Below, in pieces: positions 19,901 through 26,315 of a stretch of DNA of 64,000 bases. The notes beneath the pieces are model-generated. The model was not told where the DNA came from. It did not search any database and saw only the letters and a list, made by a program, of their open reading frames with translations. This DNA comes from Candidatus Parvarchaeota archaeon UBA573 (GTDB lineage Archaea > Nanobdellota > Nanobdellia > Parvarchaeales > Parvarchaeaceae), in assembly GCA_002502045.1 (NCBI GenBank), contig DAPE01000011.1:62001-126000 (forward strand). Direction: 5' to 3'. The translations under genes were made by a program, and so were the position numbers. Numbering within the stretch: position 1 is the stretch's first letter; every line of letters starts with the position of its first letter.

Positions 19901-20336
19901 GATTAGACTGTATTGTAATATTGGAGGAATTTACTATCTCAAATGAATTTTTATTCAGGAGTGTTTCTAACCCATATTCTATTAAATTATTATCAGGAAG
20001 ACATATCTGGCCTGCTAAATTTCTCCAGTAATAAACTTCAGGAACCGGTACAAAAGGCAAAGATTGAGAGGTGTTTATATAACCGCAATCTAAAGTACTC
20101 GGCTGCAATGTCAGGCCGTCGAAAAGCTCAGCCTTTTGAAAGTTATAATTGGCTTCTTGTATTAAGTAATCTTTTAAAGCCAATGTCTGATAAATGCTAT
20201 TTTGAGCACTTATCTCTATTTTTGAGCTAAGGCCTACATTGCTTATATACCCAAAGGCATTAAGAGATATATATATAGTAGCGGCTACCATGCCAAGCAC
20301 CACAATCATGTTTGCCTGTCCCCTAGTATTTAGCAT
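16914..20336 (-). CDS. Large exported protein (1140 aa) with pilin-like N terminus
   Basis: A 1140-residue protein. The N terminus (MLNTRGQ) is a short basic leader with Gly-Gln before a hydrophobic helix (about 8-31). That form fits processing by an archaeal prepilin peptidase after Gly6, although the usual Glu at +5 is absent. The rest is Asn/Ser/Tyr-rich, with many N-glycosylation sequons and paired Cys. Near the C terminus, a segment ending GGLIWINLTKNVPNELYIVYGQG followed by SDNGSSVFPFF resembles the end of a DUF2341 domain. No enzyme motif is seen. Its ATG shares one base with the stop of the 194-aa gene (TAATG), and the giant gene follows three bases after its own stop, so these are translationally coupled. 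Confidence 0.8.
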   Translation of the reverse strand: MLNTRGQANMIVVLGMVAATIYISLNAFGYISNVGLSSKIEISAQNSIYQTLALKDYLIQEANYNFQKAELFDGLTLQPSTLDCGYINTSQSLPFVPVPEVYYWRNLAGQICLPDNNLIEYGLETLLNKNSFEIVNSSNITIQSNLVINLSNHKAGVFFGNFSAPFLSNKYEFYYNTTATTFSVCSWSSKGCLALISNIPLGLNFNLSGMSFTSLPLQNIISGVIDQSTAVSLFFKGSDVSPSSQYTLATFPNGNVAIIYTNTSNGLTSFYLTPLPNQNLYSLSSAISYDIANGIPSQIKLINNSKSGFSFEGINYTFSVTSTVNGIFSIKPTNYVMFGIQPNFIYYKYILNSIQESGTQNLLFPNNQNIYVSYSLFPLYSPQVCVNYNEGQYNLQNCLTLSDAITGQNYLSKLMQLGISFVNQTFTIGNQRIEGFAQYEIDNYISNAINAVNLKTVSVNGKPKYDWYSALILQLGSPQGTSYLLSKLNKVKESYYGTYIYNCEQNSSDLAYCRNLLSSTLSQDIVALLQQQMPEELSFLSGTNFNINVLNLSVNASEISSCVNSSNYSVNSNYSYSVKSLPVNGNFSEEVLGIPISLDFGYQNNLHLTPTESCGIEKSPYSSGYPGFSEALITNNLTYINCAPVLSQEFLNHTCIASLQTSNPKVANYLNATSSAVKGEYCSKMADGQYFCPYYKVSSFSYEDWITSSNTCPDYFVIDNQNFTTAQNTNYKLVSVYGGGADSASLSFYNKTFALYNGSLNLPGNFSFNVGFNSTGPYAGISAFFSSNSDLLNNVISASFNSLQNPDGIYNYSILTDSENMLAGSNNYIAAGTQNELSFNRYCNDKTICNLTAYLNSNLQSSFYSNSVSATSKVNLLGISTPSKPSSDIISYAFLSNYLPYYKPIENELAYAPVSELNPSLNASFGITTDNNTYFNEVSLNASSFSNTYQLELYLNSNFNIGYLVSGYIKIFGVYTNSVSQLYWWNQTPLQNGGLIWINLTKNVPNELYIVYGQGAYYNGSFSDNGSSVFPFFYSSELNNKPFTFLYPSKNEHDFNAYYSTTGLNLSNTEPIPPYIYSANLSSYYEEFACINKNPFELTLLNATYSAYPPNFNIDELYNDFSTLYPNLTIVNKQTYTNWP

Positions 20337-20920
20337 TATTTAATCACCCCATAAATTGTATATGGTTTAGAAGGATCTGCAGGATTATAAACTTGAAGAC
20401 TACATTCTGAAGTACCTGATACTCCTGAAGGCACTTGATTGAAAAACACTTGCATACCAAGAGCATTTAATGCAGCAGTTTCTTGCCCGGTTATAATTTT
20501 AAAATCATTTAATGAAAAACCGGAAAAATATCCAATAAAATCACTATAAAGCGAAGTTGAGTTATAAAGATGATCTTGCGTGTAACCATAATTAGGATTA
20601 CAAGCGCCGCTGCAATTAGTTGACAATGACTGCTCTTGATTAGAGCTAGCTAATGAATATTGACTAGGATCTGACAAAGCCAACTGCGAAAGTGTAAATG
20701 CGCTATGGACATAATAAGTACTATAAAAAGTGTCTAGTGCAAAACTACACGAAAAGGAAGTAGGCTGCTGACTTACTGAGGTTAAAAGACTTGCAGTGGC
20801 CCCTGCTAATAGCGAATGAGCTACTATTGCTAGAATTACAGCAGCTAAGGGAGCTATTACCAAGTCTAGCATGGTAAGCTGCCCCTTTTTACCAATTTTA
20901 GCTGTAAGGTGGAATTCCAT
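20336..20920 (-). CDS. Pilin-like exported protein (194 aa)
   Basis: A 194-residue protein with a basic leader ending KIGKKGQLT and then a long hydrophobic helix (about 17-40), as in archaeal class III (type IV pilin) signals cut between Gly13 and Gln14. An Asp sits at +6 rather than Glu at +5. The mature part is small and Ser/Gln/Tyr-rich, with Cys residues near 58, 103, 107 and the C-terminal third that could form disulfides. Its size suggests a pilin or pseudopilin subunit, while the larger proteins of the cluster would be tip or shell parts; that is inference. Its start lies 23 bases inside the 268-aa gene. Confidence 0.75.
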   Translation of the reverse strand: MEFHLTAKIGKKGQLTMLDLVIAPLAAVILAIVAHSLLAGATASLLTSVSQQPTSFSCSFALDTFYSTYYVHSAFTLSQLALSDPSQYSLASSNQEQSLSTNCSGACNPNYGYTQDHLYNSTSLYSDFIGYFSGFSLNDFKIITGQETAALNALGMQVFFNQVPSGVSGTSECSLQVYNPADPSKPYTIYGVIK

Positions 20921-21704
20921 AAGTAATCTGAACCTGCAATACTCCGCTATTCTGAAAAGTCGGCTGACCTTGAGCGTTAGTAAATTGTATTTCTACTGGG
21001 AAACTTTCTGTGTAAGTATTCTCAGACTCAAAAATAGCTGCTAAAGCATACTGTGGGGTTATTTGAGTTGTAGATTCTTGCCCTACTGCCAGTATTATAT
21101 TAAACTGTAAAGTTCCCTCAGTAGCAATCATAACTGCAAGGCTAAAACCCATACTAAGTGCCATTGTAGCATATTCTGCTGTTTGTGCATATTTTTGGAT
21201 AAGTGCTTCTACTTGAGAAAAACTTCCTCCAAAATTGAATTGATTATAATTTGACAGATATAAAGAACCTGTTGGCCCTAACTTATTAGGATCTTGCGTA
21301 TCTGATAGAGTTAATGAAACGCCTGTTGCAGCTGCTAAATCAGACTGCAGAGAAGGGATATCTGTTGACCCTCCAAAATATATATACTGCATACATGAAA
21401 GGAAATAATTCTCAATAAACTTATTTACATTTACTACCCCTGGCTCTGTGTATGAAGATGAATACAAAGGCCCGCCCGTAGCATCGAGGCTTGAATTATA
21501 ATAAGATATAGTATTTTTGTAAGCAAAACAATTTGGGGAGGTTATTAGTCTTGTGCCTATTCCAGTAGCAAGAGATTCTGAATTTGCAAAAACGCTGGTA
21601 CTGTTTATCTGAGAAACACTCATTGAAAGTACTACTAAAAGAAGTGCAAATGCGACTATTAATATACCTGCATTCAAAAACGCCATCATTTCTACTAACG
21701 CCAT
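20898..21704 (-). CDS. Exported membrane-anchored protein (268 aa), pseudopilin-like
   Basis: A 268-residue protein with an N-terminal hydrophobic helix (about 7-32) and almost no charged leader, so cleavage by prepilin peptidase is doubtful. The segment TSPNCFAYKNT ... PGVVNVNKFIENYFLSCM recalls a Cys-containing pattern (SPxCLAYE ... GVIDLxKF) that I associate with archaeal pilus-like proteins. A second hydrophobic patch (about 178-205) may pack internally or span the membrane. It begins six bases after the 808-aa gene's stop and overlaps the following gene by 23 bases, so it is a cotranscribed part of the surface operon. The function is unknown. Confidence 0.72.
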   Translation of the reverse strand: MALVEMMAFLNAGILIVAFALLLVVLSMSVSQINSTSVFANSESLATGIGTRLITSPNCFAYKNTISYYNSSLDATGGPLYSSSYTEPGVVNVNKFIENYFLSCMQYIYFGGSTDIPSLQSDLAAATGVSLTLSDTQDPNKLGPTGSLYLSNYNQFNFGGSFSQVEALIQKYAQTAEYATMALSMGFSLAVMIATEGTLQFNIILAVGQESTTQITPQYALAAIFESENTYTESFPVEIQFTNAQGQPTFQNSGVLQVQITYGIPPYS

Positions 21705-21710
21705 ATTTAA

Positions 21711-24137
21711 TTAACTTCCTGAAAAGTAAGTGCCTCCAAATAAATTTGGATTATTTGGGTATACTCCAAAGACTAGATTGTTGTATACATTCTCCAATTC
21801 ATAATACGTAACGCCATTTTTTATAGTTTTGTTAAATTCAAGTGTTACATTCGAATAATCAGTTTGATAATAAGATAAGTTAGTGTAAGAGGCAGAAATA
21901 GCGGTAATAGGATCAATTAAAAAGTTAACTAGAGAAGTCGAGATACTCCCTTGTATTCTTTTTGGTTTTATATTCATAAAGCTTAAAATAGCATTAATAA
22001 AAGGTGAGTCTATGCCTCCAATTAATTCTGACTTTGGTTTACCTCCACTTATGAAATTGCCTGCTGACAAAAAGCTATTTGTTCCTAATAATGTACCTGC
22101 AGTTAATTGATCTGGAAAATCCAAAACAGGCACAGAGAAACCTATTGTAGAACCATTATTTATGTAGAAATCTGTATTTGCCGACATATCCTTTAAAGCA
22201 GCAATCTCATTTGCTGCTAAGTTAATATTAACATTACTATTGCTTAGATTTGTTATATTTACACATGAGATTGGAGAGCCATACTCAGTAACATTAAAAG
22301 AAGGATTATTAAAATTATTTGTATCTAGGATTGGAGAACCAAATGAGTCTATTAACATTCTATATATACATAAATTAACATCATTTTTAACATTTGATAT
22401 CCCTAAAGATTCTCCAGGAGGCAATAATAATGTTATATTTTGAGTATTTGCCTTTGAATTAAAAAGCTTGTTAAGTTCTGTTTGCAATGTATGTGGAAAC
22501 AAAGCATTATTTGGAGAACATAAGGTGTTATAAAGCCCTTGTGATATTGAAAAAGATATAGAACCATTACCACTTGGTTGTATAAGTGTTTTTAAGTTTT
22601 GACCGGCCTGCGAAGCCGTCTGAGCAAGTTCGCACATATCATTCATGTCTGTTATTAAAGGAGCCGTAACCTGTGTAGGCCTGCCGCTTGATTGACCAGT
22701 TAAGTAAACCTCTCCTCCATAACCTACAAAATATGTTCCTAAAGGTATAACACTATCAACTTTTGTATATACATTTAGAAGAGTTGTTAAGGCAGTTGCA
22801 TAAGAAGATATGGATGATAATGATTTACTAGCTGAGTCATAGCTACTTAAGCTCGTAGGTTGCGCAGGCAAACTTAAACAACTTGCAGTTCTTGCATAAA
22901 CCATAAAAGCATTCTCGGCAAGGAAAAATGGCAATGAAAGCAGCGGGTCACTGCCTGTTGCAGACAAATTAACTGAACCAATAAATGAATTTGGTGAGGT
23001 TAAACTCCCTGGAACATCGACTCCTGATATAGGTGTTGAATAAGGATTACTAGAAGCAGTAATTAATGAATCGCTAGATAATTCAGACAATACATTTTGT
23101 TTTATAGCAACCTGCTGTGAAGCAAAAAGGGTTAAAGTATCTTTACCAATACCAGAAGGCAAAGAGTTCAACGTTTGTTCACTTGATAATAACTGAGAGT
23201 ACTGCTGTAATACATAGTCTGCGGCTGCGTATTTAAAAGGGAGTGGAGCCTGTGTTAGATAAGCAGATGCTATCTGCTGACTTATTGAAACTGATGGCCC
23301 GGTTAAAGCCCCAATTTGCTGTCCGTTTACATCTATCCCTTTTGTTATATAAGTATTAAGGTTACGAGTACTTGTTCCAAACCAAGTTTCTATTAATGGT
23401 AGAGAAACTAACGCAACAGCAAGAGATGCTATTGCAGTAGGGATTAATATTGCTGCGCTAGGTAAAGCATCACGAATAGCTGAAAGGGGACTATATAAAA
23501 GAGACTCCTCTGGCAAATCTTGTGCGAACATCTGTTTTACTTCTGTAACCAATCTAGTTTTTACGGCAGTCTTTAGCCTAGTTAATAAACTACTAGTGGG
23601 TGCAACTCCATCTTCTTCCATCTCTCCACTTAATGCACCACTCAAAGCCGCCTCAGATAACTGCGCTTGCTCCTGTAGAAGAGGATCAAGTTCAGACGCT
23701 GCTTCTTCTGATGTAACCTTTGCAGCTTCTTCTGCAACTTCATCGGTAGTGGCAGGGCCCCCTCCTGCTCCAAAACCATAACCTACCATGAAACAAAGTG
23801 CCACGCTAAATATATTTTTACCTGAATCTAAAGTTGGCCCATTAGCATACGAAAGATTATATACCTTTGACCCCCCCGCACATGTGTACTGATCAATTGA
23901 CGGATTCCAACTACATAAAGAATTGTTACCTGCTAGAGTAATTGACATAGTAGACGGAGCACTATATAATGAATTTATTGAAAAACCAACATTATCTGCA
24001 AAAAGTTGCAGTGATCTTGCACCATTTTGGAAAAATAAACCCTGCAAATTTGCAAAGTAAACCCCAACTAAAAGAAAAGCTGCTGATAATATAATAATAC
24101 CTATACCTATGACTACTTGTGCCTTTCTAGTTAACAT
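21711..24137 (-). CDS. Large multi-pass exported protein (808 aa) with pilin-like N terminus and acidic loop
   Basis: An 808-residue protein starting MLTRKAQ and then a hydrophobic helix (about 8-28), which fits a class III signal cut between Ala6 and Gln7. A second hydrophobic stretch lies near 109-127 and a third near 226-247. Between them is an Ala/Glu-rich, helix-prone segment (about 131-215) that has no N-glycosylation sequons, unlike the rest. This fits an intracellular loop between two membrane passes. The long C-terminal part (about 250-808) is Ser/Leu/Asn-rich and presumably external. It is the first exported gene of the cluster and could be the membrane scaffold that links outside to inside. 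No homologue is recognised. Confidence 0.75.
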   Translation of the reverse strand: MLTRKAQVVIGIGIIILSAAFLLVGVYFANLQGLFFQNGARSLQLFADNVGFSINSLYSAPSTMSITLAGNNSLCSWNPSIDQYTCAGGSKVYNLSYANGPTLDSGKNIFSVALCFMVGYGFGAGGGPATTDEVAEEAAKVTSEEAASELDPLLQEQAQLSEAALSGALSGEMEEDGVAPTSSLLTRLKTAVKTRLVTEVKQMFAQDLPEESLLYSPLSAIRDALPSAAILIPTAIASLAVALVSLPLIETWFGTSTRNLNTYITKGIDVNGQQIGALTGPSVSISQQIASAYLTQAPLPFKYAAADYVLQQYSQLLSSEQTLNSLPSGIGKDTLTLFASQQVAIKQNVLSELSSDSLITASSNPYSTPISGVDVPGSLTSPNSFIGSVNLSATGSDPLLSLPFFLAENAFMVYARTASCLSLPAQPTSLSSYDSASKSLSSISSYATALTTLLNVYTKVDSVIPLGTYFVGYGGEVYLTGQSSGRPTQVTAPLITDMNDMCELAQTASQAGQNLKTLIQPSGNGSISFSISQGLYNTLCSPNNALFPHTLQTELNKLFNSKANTQNITLLLPPGESLGISNVKNDVNLCIYRMLIDSFGSPILDTNNFNNPSFNVTEYGSPISCVNITNLSNSNVNINLAANEIAALKDMSANTDFYINNGSTIGFSVPVLDFPDQLTAGTLLGTNSFLSAGNFISGGKPKSELIGGIDSPFINAILSFMNIKPKRIQGSISTSLVNFLIDPITAISASYTNLSYYQTDYSNVTLEFNKTIKNGVTYYELENVYNNLVFGVYPNNPNLFGGTYFSGS

Positions 24138-24196
24138 AATACTTTATAATACATGTTGATATTTATCCTTTTTAGCTTTATTTTTTAATAAAAGGC

Positions 24197-24916
24197 TTAG
24201 AAACTGTAAGATATCTCATTATCTTTACCGTGCTTTTCCTGAAATATCTTAAATGCATTTTCTATATTGTCCTTATCATAGCTATGCAATTCTTTAGCAA
24301 CTTCATATGCAAAAATCTTTGCTAGTGTATAATAATTTGAGAATATAACATTCTTATTATTCTGATCATTCTTAATCATGTCTAAAGTTGAATTGATATT
24401 GACAACACTCGCTTTCTTGGATAAAGCTAATTTTTGCCCGGTAGAGCTCTGTTTATCTTCTACAGTAATATATTTAGGCATTGATACCATAAGATCTCCT
24501 TCTGGGGAATATATGAGTAATGAGGTTTTAACTTTTAATGAATTATATTTTTCATTGTAATTCTTCACAAGATTTGGATACTTGTTGAGGAGATTCACAT
24601 AGAAATAACCAGCTTTATTCTCTAATGCTTCCTCATATAAACCATCATTTATGTCTATTCCTGCTTTTGAAAGCCAACCTGTATTTGTTAAAAAGTAATT
24701 TGCAGCTGAGTTAGAAAGATCGCCTTTGTTTAGTCTATAAACCTTTCCCCTTATAGTATAATCATTTTTTTCTTTAACGTAAGGGAAGACCTCTACATTT
24801 AATGCTCCCGATTCTAAAGAAGCAATTAAAGTATCCATAGCACCCTCTAATTTAGATTCCTTATGCTTATGGTAAGCCTTTGTTAAACCATAATCTAACA
24901 GATTAAATAGTGACAT
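24197..24916 (-). CDS. Soluble protein of unknown function (239 aa) heading the surface cluster
   Basis: A 239-residue protein without a signal peptide or membrane helix, rich in Lys, Asn, Asp and Tyr, so probably cytosolic. The N-terminal half is helical (LDYGLTKAYHKHKESKLEG), the middle may be a beta domain (LKVKTSLLIYSPEGDLMVSMPKYITVEDK), and the C terminus is helical again. I recognise no family and no catalytic motif. The start at 24916 sits 21 bases from a good TATA box, fitting a leaderless mRNA. The first exported gene of the surface cluster starts 59 bases after its stop on the same strand. It could be the cluster's cytosolic partner, but it may have an unrelated role. Confidence 0.7.
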   Translation of the reverse strand: MSLFNLLDYGLTKAYHKHKESKLEGAMDTLIASLESGALNVEVFPYVKEKNDYTIRGKVYRLNKGDLSNSAANYFLTNTGWLSKAGIDINDGLYEEALENKAGYFYVNLLNKYPNLVKNYNEKYNSLKVKTSLLIYSPEGDLMVSMPKYITVEDKQSSTGQKLALSKKASVVNINSTLDMIKNDQNNKNVIFSNYYTLAKIFAYEVAKELHSYDKDNIENAFKIFQEKHGKDNEISYSF

Positions 24917-24936
24917 ATAGAATTGTGATAATAACT

Positions 24937-24944
24937 ATTATAAA
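24937..24944 (-). promoter_or_regulatory. TATA box for the 239-aa gene and possibly the surface cluster
   Basis: TTTATAAT on the minus strand, ending 21 bases before the ATG at 24916. This spacing is usual for archaeal leaderless transcripts. It is the clearest promoter at the head of the 17-kb same-strand run. Confidence 0.5.
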
Positions 24945-24978
24945 TACTTTATGGTAGTCATTTAAATATAACATAAAC

Positions 24979-25050
24979 CGCCCGGGGCAGGATTCGAACC
25001 TGCAACGCCTTGGTTAACAGCCAAGTGCTCTGCCGTTGAGCTACTCGGGC
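24979..25050 (-). tRNA. tRNA-Asn (GUU)
   Basis: A 72-base cloverleaf on the minus strand: acceptor GCCCGAG/CCCGGGC, D-stem GCTC/GAGC, anticodon arm CTTGG-CTGTTAA-CCAAG (anticodon GTT), T-arm GCAGG-TTCGAAT-CCTGC, discriminator G, no encoded CCA. Position 6 (A) faces C67, giving one A-C mismatch in the acceptor stem. The CCA-adding enzyme gene lies directly upstream on the same strand. Confidence 0.96.
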
Positions 25051-25051
25051 A

Positions 25052-26248
25052 TCAATTAACAAATATTGATTTCGGAGACATATATTCTTTTATTTTAAGC
25101 AATATAAATTTATTGAAGTTGCTAATACCATACGATTTATCATAAGCAACATGTCTTTCTGCTGGAAATACATCTTTATGGGGCTTTAAAAACTTCTTTA
25201 ATATCTCAATATCCGAGAAAACTTCTGGACCGTAAACCAACTTGGTTTTACTTTTTGGGGTATTATTTATCTGAAGAAATAATGTAGCGTTTTTTTCGGT
25301 GTAATCTATATCATAGGAGTATAGCTCTACATCATTTGCTTTAAGCTCTCTTATCAACTTATCTAAATTTTTTACATATTTTGAAAGAAAAATGTCTCTT
25401 GGTTCTATTATTTTTGTAGAGAAAGTAAAAAGCCTTGTGCCTCGTAACTTAACTTCTTTTACTATTTTTTCTTTTAGGTTTTTCTTTATAAAAAAGTCAA
25501 ATGATGGATAAAGATAAAATCTTTTTAATGAAAAAACAAATTTGGACAAATTATCCTCATTTACTGAGGCACAGATATTCCTTTTTGGATTCGTTGGGTC
25601 CGGCAGTAAAATTGGAGAGTCATGTTGAATAGAGCTTTTACCCACTGTAACTGGCATTTTCCAAGAGTTTACTTCTGTAATAAGCGACATAAAACTACCA
25701 AATTCTTTTATCATAACTTCTAAAGAATAGCCGGAAAAACCATGCATATAAGTCTCTGAACCATAGCAGTTATTGGCTTTACAAAAAGCTTTTAGTATTA
25801 TAACATCATTTTTTTGAGCTGATGATAAAAAAGAATTTATGTAATTTGCATGCAAAACTGAAAGATCTATAGAATTCTTTACTGAAGTTAAATCAGAAAA
25901 ACGAAGCACGGGAACTACTTCTATTTTAACGCTTTTAAACTTTCCTTTGAAATACTCTCTGGTACCAAAAGTGGTTATAAAATCGTTTGGAACTAGAATA
26001 GAGAGATTCTTCATTTCCTTCTCCGAATTAAAAACTGCAAATATATCAATATCACTTTCATCTTTTATCCAGGTCCCCTTTGCATATGACCCACCAAATT
26101 TAAATTCAACATTTATATCGTTTATTTCTGCATTTTTCCTTAGTAAGTCTATAAGCTCATTTGCAGTATTATCTAGAGCCTTTCTTTCTTTTAGCGAAGG
26201 CACAAATTTAGAATAAGCTTTTTCAAATACTTTTTTGAACTTGTCCAT
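25052..26248 (-). CDS. cca: CCA-adding enzyme (class I, archaeal tRNA nucleotidyltransferase)
   Basis: A 398-residue class I CCA-adding enzyme. The polymerase-beta-type active site is clear: GGSYAKGTW (about 52-60) followed by DESDIDIF with catalytic Asp66 and Asp68. The middle domain has the FSGYSLEVMIKEFGSF segment typical of archaeal enzymes. The C-terminal half (tail and body domains) is somewhat shorter than in larger archaea. It builds the 3' CCA of tRNAs without a nucleic acid template; none of the five tRNA genes here encodes CCA, so it is essential. The gene ends two bases from tRNA-Asn on the same strand, so the two could share a transcript. Confidence 0.95.
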   Translation of the reverse strand: MDKFKKVFEKAYSKFVPSLKERKALDNTANELIDLLRKNAEINDINVEFKFGGSYAKGTWIKDESDIDIFAVFNSEKEMKNLSILVPNDFITTFGTREYFKGKFKSVKIEVVPVLRFSDLTSVKNSIDLSVLHANYINSFLSSAQKNDVIILKAFCKANNCYGSETYMHGFSGYSLEVMIKEFGSFMSLITEVNSWKMPVTVGKSSIQHDSPILLPDPTNPKRNICASVNEDNLSKFVFSLKRFYLYPSFDFFIKKNLKEKIVKEVKLRGTRLFTFSTKIIEPRDIFLSKYVKNLDKLIRELKANDVELYSYDIDYTEKNATLFLQINNTPKSKTKLVYGPEVFSDIEILKKFLKPHKDVFPAERHVAYDKSYGISNFNKFILLKIKEYMSPKSIFVN

Positions 26249-26279
26249 AACAATATATCATTTAAAAGGTATTAATAAA

Positions 26280-26287
26280 TTATATAA
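26280..26287 (+). promoter_or_regulatory. TATA box for the Lhr-type helicase gene
   Basis: TTATATAA on the plus strand, about 29 bases before the ATG at 26316, the usual distance for a short-leader or leaderless archaeal mRNA. The divergent cca gene has its own AT-rich TTTTAAATGATATA just across the 67-base gap. Confidence 0.5.
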
Positions 26288-26315
26288 GGCATAGTATAAC
26301 TAACGTATAACCATA

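Noticed and set aside
21584-23781. Plus-strand ORFs across the surface cluster and ribosomal genes
   Set aside because: They lie opposite clear genes, lack promoters and family features, and reflect the codon bias of the coding strand.
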